A stretch of 33,605 bases of DNA, taken from JBEATZ01 sp041178545. GTDB lineage: Bacteria; Planctomycetota; UBA1135; UBA2386. Below the pieces are notes generated by a model. That model made no database searches and was not told the origin of the DNA. It was given only the letters and a program-made list of their open reading frames with translations. Positions 1 through 10,311 of the stretch are shown piece by piece. Position 1 is the stretch's first letter. Each line of letters opens with the position of its first letter. The stretch spans positions 1 to 33,605 of the forward strand of contig JBEGVB010000147.1 of NCBI GenBank assembly GCA_041178545.1, read 5' to 3'. Position numbers and translations under genes: made by a program.

Positions 1-832
1 CGACGGAACTCGTGCTGCCGAACAAGGCTGCCTGCAACGCCGTGAGGTCGGGCTGGATCCCTGCGATGCTGATGCCGACCCTCGACATCGTCGCCACGGT
101 CTCTGCAATGCTGCGCCAGACCACCCACACGTCGTTGTGGAGCCGGTCCAGCAGGGCTTCCGGTTGCTGGCTGCCCACCAGTTCACGGACCAGCAGCCTC
201 ATCTCACGGATCTGTTCGATGCCGCTGCCCACCAGCTGGTCCTGTGCCGAACCCGCGAGCTTCTGCCCGGCGGGAGCCACGAGTCGCAGCTCGGACCGGA
301 TGACGGCCATGCTCTCCACGAGCCGCAGCAGCATTGCATTCGCTTCTGCGAGGACCTTTTCGGAACGTGACGTCACGTCGTCCTTCTCATTGCTCCAGCG
401 CATCGCGTCTGCCTGCATGGAGCGTCCGACCACGAGGTGCTCGACCACGTCGCGGACCGGCTTTCGCATCTCGTCCGTGAGCTCGACCGCCACGAAGAAG
501 CTGTTGAGGTCGACCTCCGGCTCGCTGGCAACCGCACCGGCTTCCCGCAGCCCCTGCAGCACGTCTTGCGTCCGGTTGCCCACCGTGCGGACCTCGTCGG
601 CCACACGGGCCACCGCGAACCTGCGGTTCTCGCGGTCGCGTTCACCCTGCTGGGCACGGTCCTCGAGTCGCCCGATCATGACGAAGAGGCCGATGACGCA
701 GAGGCCCGCACTCACGAGGAGCGCGACCACGAGGCCCCAGATCATCGACGGGATGTTCTGTCCCGCCTGCAGCTGCGGCTCCTCTGCCTGCGGTTCCTCG
801 GCAGGGACCGGGTTGGGTGTCGCGACACTCAT
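1..832 (-). CDS. Membrane-anchored coiled-coil protein, partial (runs off left edge)
   Basis: About 277 residues are readable before the window edge, with no stop reached. The start is the ATG at 832, which overlaps the TGA of the upstream binding-protein gene (ATGA), so the two are probably translationally coupled. Residues 1-25 are Pro/Glu/Gln-rich and hydrophilic. Residues about 26-50 form one strong transmembrane helix (MIWGLVVALLVSAGLC and onward). The rest is charged, Ala/Leu/Glu/Arg-rich and helical, with heptad-like spacing (for example RLEDRAQQGERDRENRRF just after the membrane). The shape resembles the helical part of chemoreceptor-like or EzrA-like proteins, but no HAMP, kinase or methyl-accepting signature is visible, and the C-terminus is missing. 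I do not recognise the family. Coupling to a ligand-binding lipoprotein suggests a role in sensing or transport across the envelope; that is inference. Confidence 0.8.
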   Translation of the reverse strand, partial: MSVATPNPVPAEEPQAEEPQLQAGQNIPSMIWGLVVALLVSAGLCVIGLFVMIGRLEDRAQQGERDRENRRFAVARVADEVRTVGNRTQDVLQGLREAGAVASEPEVDLNSFFVAVELTDEMRKPVRDVVEHLVVGRSMQADAMRWSNEKDDVTSRSEKVLAEANAMLLRLVESMAVIRSELRLVAPAGQKLAGSAQDQLVGSGIEQIREMRLLVRELVGSQQPEALLDRLHNDVWVVWRSIAETVATMSRVGISIAGIQPDLTALQAALFGSTSSV

Positions 833-2022
833 CGGGGACGTCCCCCGGCATCGAGCACCTGCAACCGCCCTTCGCTCACGGTCGCGACCCAGACCCCGGG
901 ACGGAACTGCCGGTGCTCGGGCACGAGTCCCTTGAAGCTCTCGTGCCGCTGGGCGGCTGCCGTGAGCGCGCTGCGCACGCGCTCGAGCGAGGCATCAGGT
1001 CCCAGCTGCCTCAGCTCCTTGAGCAGCAGCTTGCCCGTCAGGTAACCCTCGAGCGCAGCCGGGTCGCCCACGCCGGCATCGAGTTCGTCACGCCACTCGG
1101 CAGCAGGGAGTGGCGGCGGCACCACCTGGGTGCAGACGACTCCCTCGGCAACTGCACCGAGTTCGCGCAGCAGCAGTTCTGCGCTCGCAGTGGAGACCGA
1201 GTAGAAGTTGCGCACGAGACGCTGGGCCCGCAGCTGGCGCAGCAACTTGGCGGTGATGCCTTGCGGCAGCACGGCCACACAGTCGGCCTGGGTGATCTCC
1301 ATCCCGAGCAACTCGGTGACCTGCTCGGCCAGGCGGAGACCCTGGACGTCGCAACGGATGTGCCGGATCGTGGCGGCATCGAGGCCGCGCTGGACGAGCG
1401 CACGGGACAGGTTGCTGAAGACCTCCTCGCCGAAGGCGTTGCGCTGGGTGCAGACCACCAGGTCCTTCGACCGGCGACGGTCCGAGGCGATGAGGGAGGC
1501 AATCGCCTCGACCTCCTCCTCCATGCTGCAACGCAGGTGGTGGACGTTGGGCCTGCCGAAGATCACGGCAGAACCCCAAGCCGGTGCGAACCAGGGCAGG
1601 GAAGGGCCGGTCTCCTGCGGCAGGATGGTGTCGTAGGGTGCGCCGTGTCCGCCCACGAGGGCGATCACCTGGTCGCGGTCGCGCAACTTGCGCACCGAGC
1701 CGACGACCGAGGAAGGACTCGACCAGTCGCTCTCGACCACGAGTTCGACCTGCTTGCCGTCGATGCGCGCGCCGTAGAGCGCCATGCGGAGGCCGGTGAG
1801 GTAGCGGTCACCGAACTCGGACAAGGGGCCCGTGAGGTCGACGCTGAGTCCCAACCGGTACTTGTCGAGCACGGCGGCTGGTTGCGGGGCAGGCTGTTCC
1901 GCACCGCGCACACGCACCACCGGGACCGACCCAGCGAGCGCCTGTCGCTCCCCGTGGACGTGCTCGTCCCGCCCACAGGAAGCGAGGAAAGCGAGCACCA
2001 GCGAGAGTCCGGCGAGACGCAC
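829..2022 (-). CDS. Periplasmic ligand-binding lipoprotein, LivK/Peripla_BP_6-like
   Basis: This is a 397-aa protein starting at a GTG (2022). The start was chosen because it gives a clean lipoprotein signal: VRLAGLSLVLAFLASC, lipobox LASC with Cys16. Longer in-frame extensions upstream lack a signal peptide. The mature part reads like a type I periplasmic binding protein of the branched-chain amino acid (LivJ/LivK) family: a first lobe beginning YRLGLSVDLTGPLSEFGDRY, then QVIALVGGHGAPYD, a central SKDLVVCTQRNAFGEEV strand region, and a C-terminal EGYLTGKLLLKELRQLG helix typical of the family. Members bind small ligands for ABC importers or act as sensory domains. No permease or ATPase gene follows within the window; the next gene is a membrane coiled-coil protein with an ATGA overlap. 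The ligand is unknown. Confidence 0.85.
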   Translation of the reverse strand: MRLAGLSLVLAFLASCGRDEHVHGERQALAGSVPVVRVRGAEQPAPQPAAVLDKYRLGLSVDLTGPLSEFGDRYLTGLRMALYGARIDGKQVELVVESDWSSPSSVVGSVRKLRDRDQVIALVGGHGAPYDTILPQETGPSLPWFAPAWGSAVIFGRPNVHHLRCSMEEEVEAIASLIASDRRRSKDLVVCTQRNAFGEEVFSNLSRALVQRGLDAATIRHIRCDVQGLRLAEQVTELLGMEITQADCVAVLPQGITAKLLRQLRAQRLVRNFYSVSTASAELLLRELGAVAEGVVCTQVVPPPLPAAEWRDELDAGVGDPAALEGYLTGKLLLKELRQLGPDASLERVRSALTAAAQRHESFKGLVPEHRQFRPGVWVATVSEGRLQVLDAGGRPR

Positions 2023-2207
2023 CCAGTGCTTTTCGGCCAACCGACCTACGCGCGTTGAGCAATCCTGACAGCCCGAACCATGGCGCGGAGAGGGCTGTCG
2101 AACCGGGCTGTCGCCACGGTGGCATGGGCCCCTTCGCCTGTAAACATCGTCCGACAAGCCCTCACGGCATCGCCGTCGGCCTCCGGATCCTGTATGGAAA
2201 CGCACAC

Positions 2208-4511
2208 ATGGGACCCTTGGCCGCAGTGCACCGGCTGGTCGTGGCCGTCGTGCTCGCAAGTCTCGCCTCCTGTGACCGGGAGAGCACGTCGCCGCCACCG
2301 ACGGCCACGTGGGCAGGGTCCGCGTCGTGCGCGGAGTGCCATGCAACCGAGCACCGCGACTGGCAGGGCTCGCACCACGCCATGGCCATGCAGCACGCGA
2401 CCGAGGCCACGGTGCTGGGCGACTTCGCCGACGCGACCTTCGAGTACGAGGGGACGACCACGCGGTTCCACCGGGACGGCTCGCGGTTCCTCGTGACCAC
2501 GGACGGTCCAACGGGCGCACTGGCCACGTACGAGGTCGACTTCACCTTCGGTGTCGACCCCCTGCAGCAGTACCTGACGCGGTTCGAGGACGGCCGCATG
2601 CAGGCGCTGGACATCGCCTGGGACTCGCGGCCGCGCGAGGCGGGCGGCCAGCGCTGGATCCACCTGCACCCCGACGATGCCGTGCGCGCAGGCGACCCGC
2701 TGCACTGGACCGGGCCCAACCTGAACTGGAACTTCATGTGTGCCGACTGCCACTCGACCGGCGTCGCGAAGGGCCACGACCTCGCGTCCGACACCTACCG
2801 GACGACGTGGCGCGAGATCAACGTCTCCTGCGAGTCCTGCCACGGGCCGGGGTCCAGCCACGTTGCTTGGGCGCGCGCCCGCAAGGACACGACTTCACGT
2901 GCTGCAGCTGGCGACACCATGGGGCTGGTGCAGCGGTTCCCGAAGCGCGGGGTGTTCGCCTTCGCGCCGGGAGAACGGATTGCACGCCGCACCGACCCGC
3001 ACCCGCACACCGAGCCGGAGTCCTGCGCACAATGCCACTCGCGCCGCACGCCGCTCACGGCAGCGTACGAGGCAGGCAGGCCCGCCCTCGACACGCACCT
3101 CGTGAGTCTCCTCGAGGACCCGCTCTACCACGCAGACGGGCAGATCCGCGACGAGGTCTTCGAGTACGGCTCGTGGGTCCAGAGTCGCATGCACCAGGCC
3201 GGCGTGACCTGCAGCGACTGCCACCAGCCGCACACCGGCAGGCTGATTGCCGAGGGCAACAACCTCTGCAGCCGCTGCCACGACTCCTCCTACTACGACC
3301 AGCCCACCCACCACCACCACGTGCCGGGCGCCCGCGGGTCCTCCTGTGTGGACTGCCACATGCCGGAACGGCACTACATGGTGGTCGACCCGCGCCGCGA
3401 CCACAGCATGCGCGTACCGCGCCCCGACCTGAGCGTCCGCCACGGGACGCCCAACGCGTGCAACCAGTGCCACACGGACAAGGACGCGACGTGGGCTGCG
3501 GGCCACGTCGACCAGTGGCTGCGTTCTGCCGGCAAGGAGCCCCCGGGCCCGCACTGGACCACGGCCGTCGACGCGGGCCGCCGCGGCACGCCCGGAGCGG
3601 GAGCGCTGCTCGCCGCCGCCGTGACCAAGGCCGACTGGCCTGGCATCGTGCGCGGGACGGCGGCAGCCATGCTGGTGTCGGCCCCCGGCGCCCCTGCGTC
3701 CCAGGCACTGGCAGCAGCTGCCCGCGACGGCGACGCGTTCGTGCGACTCGGTGCCGTGCGCGGCATGGAGGAAAGGTCCGCAGACGAGCGCGTCCGCACG
3801 CTTGCACCCTTGCTTCGCGATCCCGTGCGTGCGGTGCGCACGGCCGCTGCAGCGGCCCTTGCCGACGCGACCCAGACCCTCCCTGCAGACGCACGTGCGG
3901 ACTTCGACCGTGCTGCACGGGAGTACGTGGCCTTCCTGCAGGCCAACGGCGACCGGGACTGGGCGCACGTCAACCTCGGCCTGTTCGAGGCCCGCCAGGG
4001 CCGCACCGGCGAGGCAGCATCCGCATACCGCACGGCACTCCGCCTCGACCCGGGCTCGGTGCGCGCTGCCACCAACCTCGCCGACCTGCTCCGCGCACAA
4101 GAACGTGACGCCGAGGGCGAGAAGGTGCTGCGCGAAGCGCTCGCACGCGCCTGGGAGAAACCCCCGCTGCAGCACGCGCTCGGGTTGCTGCTGGTCCGCA
4201 GGGGCGAGAAGGCGCAGGGACTTGCACTGCTTGCAGAGGCTGCCGCAGGCGCGCCGCGGGTGAGCAGGTACGCGTACGTGCATGCAGTCGGGCTCCATGG
4301 CGAGGGCAGGGTGGACGAGGCCATTACCCACCTCACCGAGGCGCGCAAGCACTTCCCCAACGACCGGGACACGTTGCAGGCACTGGTGCTGTGGCAACGC
4401 GACCGCCACGGCCCTGCAGCTGCCGTTCCCTGGGCGGAAAAGCTCCTCGCCCTCGACCCCGAGGATGCCGAGGTGCGCGCCCTCCTGCAGCAGCTCCGGT
4501 CGGCGCGCTGA
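2208..4511 (+). CDS. Octahaem c-type cytochrome lipoprotein with HEAT and TPR domains
   Basis: This is a 767-aa protein. The ATG at 2208 was chosen because it gives a lipoprotein signal with lipobox LASC (Cys22). Eight CXXCH haem-binding motifs follow: CAECH 41-45, CADCH 178-182, CESCH 208-212, CAQCH 273-277, CSDCH 335-339, CSRCH 354-358, CVDCH 380-384 and CNQCH 418-422. Residues about 480-590 look like HEAT-type helical repeats (LLRDPVRAVRTAAAAALADA). Residues about 600-760 are tetratricopeptide repeats (AHVNLGLFEARQGRTGEAAS, then LRLDPGSVRAATNLADLLRA). The haem part resembles the cytochrome c554/multihaem Cytochrome_C554 group. It probably acts in periplasmic electron transfer, anchored to a membrane, with the helical repeats as a protein-binding scaffold. 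The redox partner and substrate are unknown. It stands alone; the ABC-F gene downstream has its own promoter. Confidence 0.9.
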   Translation: MGPLAAVHRLVVAVVLASLASCDRESTSPPPTATWAGSASCAECHATEHRDWQGSHHAMAMQHATEATVLGDFADATFEYEGTTTRFHRDGSRFLVTTDGPTGALATYEVDFTFGVDPLQQYLTRFEDGRMQALDIAWDSRPREAGGQRWIHLHPDDAVRAGDPLHWTGPNLNWNFMCADCHSTGVAKGHDLASDTYRTTWREINVSCESCHGPGSSHVAWARARKDTTSRAAAGDTMGLVQRFPKRGVFAFAPGERIARRTDPHPHTEPESCAQCHSRRTPLTAAYEAGRPALDTHLVSLLEDPLYHADGQIRDEVFEYGSWVQSRMHQAGVTCSDCHQPHTGRLIAEGNNLCSRCHDSSYYDQPTHHHHVPGARGSSCVDCHMPERHYMVVDPRRDHSMRVPRPDLSVRHGTPNACNQCHTDKDATWAAGHVDQWLRSAGKEPPGPHWTTAVDAGRRGTPGAGALLAAAVTKADWPGIVRGTAAAMLVSAPGAPASQALAAAARDGDAFVRLGAVRGMEERSADERVRTLAPLLRDPVRAVRTAAAAALADATQTLPADARADFDRAAREYVAFLQANGDRDWAHVNLGLFEARQGRTGEAASAYRTALRLDPGSVRAATNLADLLRAQERDAEGEKVLREALARAWEKPPLQHALGLLLVRRGEKAQGLALLAEAAAGAPRVSRYAYVHAVGLHGEGRVDEAITHLTEARKHFPNDRDTLQALVLWQRDRHGPAAAVPWAEKLLALDPEDAEVRALLQQLRSAR

Positions 4512-4528
4512 GCCGGCCGGGGGTCAGC

Positions 4529-4556
4529 TTGTCATTTGGGGCAGGGTTCCTATCCT
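4529..4556 (+). promoter_or_regulatory. Sigma-70-like promoter of the ABC-F gene
   Basis: TTGTCA (4529-4534) and TATCCT (4551-4556) are separated by 16 bp in the 55-bp gap after the cytochrome gene. The -10 element ends 10 nt before the ATG at 4567, so the predicted transcript start leaves only a few nucleotides of leader. It stands out in otherwise GC-rich DNA. Confidence 0.5.
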
Positions 4557-4566
4557 GCTCGCCCCA

Positions 4567-6201
<1,635 letters not shown>

Positions 6202-6208
6202 GCGGCCG

Positions 6209-7006
6209 TCAGTCCCGGTCTCGCGCGCGGTCGTCCACCAGCGCCACGATGCGCTCCTCGCCCATCGGCGTCTTGGTGTCCACGCGCATGCTCTCGGCCA
6301 GTTCCTGCGCAAAGTCGCGCTGCAGCCGCCAGTTCACCAATGCCGTGACCAACATGGCGATGCACGCGCCTGCCGTCGCGAGTGCCATGTCCTTGTGCGC
6401 ATCCCATTCGTCGCCCTGCGTGCCCAGGTAACTCTGGCCGACGTCGGCGGCCAGGATCATGGCAACGGCCCACTCCAGCAGCTCGTACAGCGCGCTGAGC
6501 GACAGCGTGACGTCGAGCGGCAGCAGGTAGCCCCAGACGCCGCGCACGCGCACGAGCCGGACGAACAGTTCGCGGATCGGGTACGCGCACAACAGGCCGA
6601 AGGCGAGGTGCACCAGCCGGTCGTAGTGGTTGCGCTGGAAACCAAGGGTGGACTGGATGCTGAAACCCTCGACGCCCAGCCAGCCGGCCACGGTCCCGAA
6701 CCACTGCTCGTAGGGGACCTTCTCGTAGGTGTAGTGCGCGCCCACGACGTGCAGGGCCACGAAGCAGAACAGCAGGACATGGCTGAGGTTGGAGAACAGC
6801 CGGTGGCGACGGGCCCAGACCAGGAAGACGACCACCAGCACCGTGAGGACGTGCTCCACCACGAAGTCTGCGGGGAACCACGGGTCGACGGCCCACACGG
6901 CGAACCAGGCCAGCATGAGCACCAGCAGCACGGCAGGCAGTCGCGGCGACAGCAGGACCCGCAGGGGCACGGGTGCGCGAGCAGTTCGCTGAGGCGCCGA
7001 AGGCAT
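6209..7006 (-). CDS. YjdF/DUF2238 family integral membrane protein
   Basis: This is a 265-aa protein. The ATG at 7006 is preceded by GGGAG at a 7-nt spacing, which decides the start. There are about six hydrophobic helices: LLVLMLAWFAVWAV near the N-terminus, then VVEHVLTVLVVVFLVW, VLLFCFVALHVVGAHYTY, a central VHLAFGLLCAYPIRELFVRL, LSLSALYELLEWAVAMILA and ATAGACIAMLVTALVNW. Conserved family signatures are visible: HYTYEKVPYEQWF, GFQRNHYDRLVHLAFGLL, LYELLEW and the loop GTQGDEWDAHKDMALA. The function of the family (E. coli YjdF and relatives) is not established; the conserved His/Asp/Glu residues in loops suggest a metal or proton role, which is inference. The gene is convergent with the ABC-F gene, with only 7 nt between stops. 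The charged C-terminal tail (about 30 residues) is less typical. Confidence 0.88.
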   Translation of the reverse strand: MPSAPQRTARAPVPLRVLLSPRLPAVLLVLMLAWFAVWAVDPWFPADFVVEHVLTVLVVVFLVWARRHRLFSNLSHVLLFCFVALHVVGAHYTYEKVPYEQWFGTVAGWLGVEGFSIQSTLGFQRNHYDRLVHLAFGLLCAYPIRELFVRLVRVRGVWGYLLPLDVTLSLSALYELLEWAVAMILAADVGQSYLGTQGDEWDAHKDMALATAGACIAMLVTALVNWRLQRDFAQELAESMRVDTKTPMGEERIVALVDDRARDRD

Positions 7007-7083
7007 GGTGGGTCTCCCGGTACCGGGATCGTCGCAGGCACCTGCCCGGGTGCCATGGGCCGCCCGGGAAACATGGACGGGGC

Positions 7084-7089
7084 TATAGT
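7084..7089 (+). promoter_or_regulatory. -10-like element TATAGT before the secreted repeat protein
   Basis: TATAGT lies 12 nt upstream of the ATG at 7102, in the 95-bp divergent gap with the YjdF gene. No convincing -35 is visible at 16-18 bp. It fits the short-leader pattern seen at other starts in this window. Confidence 0.35.
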
Positions 7090-7101
7090 GCGGGGCCACC
7101 C

Positions 7102-8970
7102 ATGACCCACATCCCCTGCCGTATTGCTCCGGTCTCAATGGCCCTGACCGCACTCGCCCTCACAGGCAGCCTCACGGCCCAGTGGCCCACGGCACCCGCC
7201 CCCAACCTCGGCGTGGGGACCGCTGCGAGCGAGCAGGTGCTGCCCAAGATCGCTCCCACCAGGGACGGCGGCTGCTACGTCGGCTGGTTCGACCTCAGCA
7301 GCGGCGCCTACACGGTGCGGCTGCAGCGCCTCGATGCGGGCGGCAACCCCCAGTGGGGACCCACCGGCATCCTCGTGAGCAACAACCCGCAGTCGACCTC
7401 GCTCGTCGACTGGGACCTGATCTGCGACCGCGACGACCACTGCGTCCTCGCCTTCACCGACACGCGCGCCGGCGGCGACCTCGACGTGTACGCCTACCGC
7501 ATCGACCCGGCCGGCGGGTTCCGCTGGGGCAGCAACGGCATCGCACTGTCGAACAACGCCGACTACGAGCCGAACCCCCGCATCTGCCAGACCACGGACG
7601 GCGACTTCGTGTTCGTGTGGCCCAACACCGGGTTGCGCACCATCCAGCTGCAGAAGATCAACGACCTGAGCGGCCCCCGCTTCGGACCAGCCGGCATCTC
7701 CGTTCCGGGCGACACGGGTGCCACCCCGGCATTCTGCTCGGTGGTCGCAGCGGACGCAGGCGGCTTCATCGTCAGCTGGGTGCGCACCACCTCGTTCAGT
7801 GGCGCACGGCACCTCCACGCGCAGAAGTTCGACGTGTTCGGCACGGCCCTCTGGAACGGTGGCACCCGCCTGCCCGTGTTCGACCAGACCTCCCTCCCCA
7901 TCGCCCACGACCCCAAGCTCCTCCCCGACGGGGCAGGTGGCGCCGTGTTCGCATGGCACTACGCGGCAACCACGCAGTTCACCGCCTCTGTCCAACGCAT
8001 CCTCGCCAACGGCACTGAGGCGTTCTCGCACAACGGCGTCCCGGTTGCAGTGGTGCCGACCAGTTGCTTCGACCCGGCCATCACCTTCAACCCCTCCACC
8101 AACGAGATCGTCGCCTTCTGGAACGAACGCGACCTCAACCAGTCCTCGTGGGGCATCTCCGCCCAGCTGATCGACGCCGCGGGCAACCGCATGTGGACCA
8201 ACACGGGCACCGTGCTGCTGGCGCGCAACAACGTCGTCAAGTTCGCGCCCGTCGCGGTTCGGTTCGGCTCGCGTTCCAGCTGCTTCGTCCTCGAGCAGTC
8301 GCTGGGCGGGCTGAACAGCAAGGTGGTCGGGATGCAGGTGGACCGCAGTGGCGCGGTGACGTGGACCAACCCGGTGGACGTGAGCAACGTCGCGAGCGAC
8401 AAGCTGCGGCTCTCCGCCAAGGTCACGTTCAGCGGCATGGCCCAGGTGGTCTGGACCGACAAGCGTGCCGACGGCGGCGACAACTACGCGATGGCCGTGG
8501 GCCTCGACGGCACGCTGGGTCCGGCCCTCGGCAGCGTGACGGCATACGGCTGCGGCGTGAACCCGCCCTTCAGCCTGGTGCTGCGGAACAACGTGGCGGT
8601 CGGCACCACGAACAACTTCCTCCTCGACAACCTGCTCGGGACGCAGGGCCAGGGCTCCCTTGCCGTCGTCCTGATCGGGTTCACCCCGCCGGCCAACTAC
8701 CCGTGCGGCACGCAGGTCCCCGGGTGGGGCATGGCCGGGTTCGGCGCACCGGGTGAGGTGCTGATCGACACCACGGCAGGCGTGGCGACCCTCGTCGGGA
8801 ACACCTGGAACGGGCCCACCCAGTTCGCGACCGTGCCCTTCACCCTGCCGCTGGCCCTCCAACTCCAGGGGACCCGCTTCTACGCGCAGGGCGCCTTGCT
8901 GGACGGCAACCCCACCTCGGTCGCGCCCATCGGCCTGACCAACGCACTCAACCTGGTCATCGGCTACTGA
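7102..8970 (+). CDS. Secreted repeat protein with Planctomycete-type C-terminal domain
   Basis: This is a 622-aa protein. The ATG at 7102 gives a signal peptide (hydrophobic core SMALTALALTGSL, likely cleavage after TAQ). The body is made of repeated blocks of roughly 55-65 residues that alternate a Trp/Asp strand motif (CYVGWFDLSSGAYTVRLQRL, then CVLAFTDTRAGGDLDVYAYR, then FIVSWVRTTSFSGARHLHAQ) with a turn such as DAGGNPQWGPTGI or DPAGGFRWGSNGI. This is the look of a beta-propeller. The last about 120 residues form a separate domain (AYGCGVNPPFSLVL, FLLDNLLGTQGQGS, PCGTQVPGWGMAGFGAPGEV) that I associate with secreted planctomycete proteins. It is probably extracellular or periplasmic. No catalytic motif is seen and no function can be assigned. 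It is convergent with the RsmB gene. Confidence 0.85.
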   Translation: MTHIPCRIAPVSMALTALALTGSLTAQWPTAPAPNLGVGTAASEQVLPKIAPTRDGGCYVGWFDLSSGAYTVRLQRLDAGGNPQWGPTGILVSNNPQSTSLVDWDLICDRDDHCVLAFTDTRAGGDLDVYAYRIDPAGGFRWGSNGIALSNNADYEPNPRICQTTDGDFVFVWPNTGLRTIQLQKINDLSGPRFGPAGISVPGDTGATPAFCSVVAADAGGFIVSWVRTTSFSGARHLHAQKFDVFGTALWNGGTRLPVFDQTSLPIAHDPKLLPDGAGGAVFAWHYAATTQFTASVQRILANGTEAFSHNGVPVAVVPTSCFDPAITFNPSTNEIVAFWNERDLNQSSWGISAQLIDAAGNRMWTNTGTVLLARNNVVKFAPVAVRFGSRSSCFVLEQSLGGLNSKVVGMQVDRSGAVTWTNPVDVSNVASDKLRLSAKVTFSGMAQVVWTDKRADGGDNYAMAVGLDGTLGPALGSVTAYGCGVNPPFSLVLRNNVAVGTTNNFLLDNLLGTQGQGSLAVVLIGFTPPANYPCGTQVPGWGMAGFGAPGEVLIDTTAGVATLVGNTWNGPTQFATVPFTLPLALQLQGTRFYAQGALLDGNPTSVAPIGLTNALNLVIGY

Positions 8971-8990
8971 AGCGCGGGCTCAGCCGCGCT
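8971..8990. terminator. Hairpin at convergent gene ends (possible bidirectional terminator)
   Basis: A perfect 7-bp stem (AGCGCGG 8971-8977 with CCGCGCT 8984-8990) has a 6-nt loop. It begins directly after the TGA of the secreted repeat protein and contains the stop codon of the RsmB gene in its loop. There is no T-tract, so termination is only a possibility. Confidence 0.35.
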
Positions 8991-10311
8991 TGCGGCGGAG
9001 GATGGCCGCGAAGAACCCGTCGGTGCCGTGCACGTCGGGTCGCAGCGACAGCCAGGTGCCGCTCGGGTCGCTGATGGGCCCGGCGACCGCGGCACCCAGT
9101 ACCTCGGCGAGACGCACCAACTCGAGTCCGGCATCCTCGGCCAGCAGCGAGCGCACCTGCTCCTCGTTCTCGGCACTGCGCAGGGTGCAAGTCGCGTAGA
9201 CGAGGCGGGCTCCCGGCTGGAGCAGTGCCGCAGAACGGCGCAACAGCTTGGCCTGTGACCGCTGCAACGAGGGGAAGCTGGTCTCACGCATGAGCCAGCG
9301 ACCCTCCGGTCGCCGCCGCCAGGCCCCCATGCCGCTGCACGGGGCGTCGATGAGGATGCGGTCTGCCTTGCGGGCAAACGCCTCGACCTCCTCGCTCCAC
9401 GTCTCCTCCTCGACGTGCCGCGCCCGCACGGTGCTCACGCCGGTGCGACGACAGCGCTCGACCAGGCCCTCCAGGCGACCTGCGTGCACGTCGATGGCGA
9501 GGATCTCGCCCTTGTTGCCCATCATCGAGGCCAGCGCGAGCGTCTTGCCGCCACTGCCAGCACAGGCGTCGAGGACGCGTCCGCGCGGCGGCGGGGCAAC
9601 GGCAAGTGCCGCGAGCTGGCTCGCCTCGTCCTGCTGCTCGAACCAGCCCTCGCGGAACGCACTCAGCTCGGTGAGTGCGACCGTGCCGTCGACGTGCAGC
9701 CCGTGCGGCGCGAACCGCGTCGGGCGCGTCTGCACGCCGACTGCGGCGAGTCGTGCGGCGAGGTCCTCGCGCGACTTGCACCGCAGGAGGTTCGCTCGCA
9801 CCGTGCGCGGTGCGGGCTCACCCAGTGCGCGCGCAACGGCCTCGGCAGCCTCGCCTTGTCGTGCCACGAGTTCACTGGCGGCCCAGTCGGGCAGGGAGTG
9901 GCGCAGCGCAAGGCGCTGCACGGGGTCCACCACGGCGTCGATGCGCTCGCCCACCGCGGCGAGTTCCGCCCACGGCAGCTCCACCGGCGAGAAACGCGCA
10001 AACCGGGTTGCTGCACCGGCGACGTCGAGCGTGCCGGCGAGCACGCGCCAGCCAAGCAGGTCGGCTGCAGCCCTTGCGTCTGCCGTCAGTGCAGACCAGC
10101 CCGACGCGGTTGCGAGCGCGAACTCGATGCGCCGCTGCATCGCGATCGCGCCGTAGACCGCCTGCGAGAACTCGGCACGCCGTGCAGGCGACCAGTCCCG
10201 CATGCTTGGAGCTGCGGCCACGAGGTCGCGGGGCGGCACCCCGGTGGCGTGGTGCTCGGCAAGGATGCGGACCGCCTGCTCGATCGGGTCCGCGGGCAGG
10301 GGCTCTCTCAC
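8980..10311 (-). CDS. rsmB: 16S rRNA m5C methyltransferase, RsmB/NOL1/NOP2/Sun family
   Basis: This is a 443-aa protein close to the usual RsmB length. Residues about 7-140 are an all-helical NusB-like RNA-binding domain (EFSQAVYGAIAMQRRIEFAL). The methyltransferase core has the AdoMet motif VLDACAGSGGKTLAL (246-260), the acidic ribose-binding region AIDVHAGRL, motif IV DAPCSGMG (322-329, Cys325) and motif VI YATCTL (372-377, Cys375). The two cysteines are the nucleophile/release pair of RNA m5C methyltransferases. The family methylates a cytosine of small-subunit rRNA; RsmB acts on C967 (E. coli numbering), and the NusB-like domain favours RsmB over RsmF. The start is the GTG at 10311, which overlaps the TGA of the upstream membrane-protein gene (GTGA). 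The two are therefore co-transcribed although their functions look unrelated. Confidence 0.9.
   Translation of the reverse strand: MREPLPADPIEQAVRILAEHHATGVPPRDLVAAAPSMRDWSPARRAEFSQAVYGAIAMQRRIEFALATASGWSALTADARAAADLLGWRVLAGTLDVAGAATRFARFSPVELPWAELAAVGERIDAVVDPVQRLALRHSLPDWAASELVARQGEAAEAVARALGEPAPRTVRANLLRCKSREDLAARLAAVGVQTRPTRFAPHGLHVDGTVALTELSAFREGWFEQQDEASQLAALAVAPPPRGRVLDACAGSGGKTLALASMMGNKGEILAIDVHAGRLEGLVERCRRTGVSTVRARHVEEETWSEEVEAFARKADRILIDAPCSGMGAWRRRPEGRWLMRETSFPSLQRSQAKLLRRSAALLQPGARLVYATCTLRSAENEEQVRSLLAEDAGLELVRLAEVLGAAVAGPISDPSGTWLSLRPDVHGTDGFFAAILRRKRG

Noticed and set aside
2055..2207. Longer N-terminus for the cytochrome gene
   Set aside because: The extension has no signal features, whereas the ATG at 2208 gives a proper lipoprotein signal.
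2023..2520. Longer N-terminus for the binding lipoprotein
   Set aside because: It would overlap the divergent cytochrome gene, and the extension is Arg/Pro-rich; the GTG at 2022 gives a lipobox.
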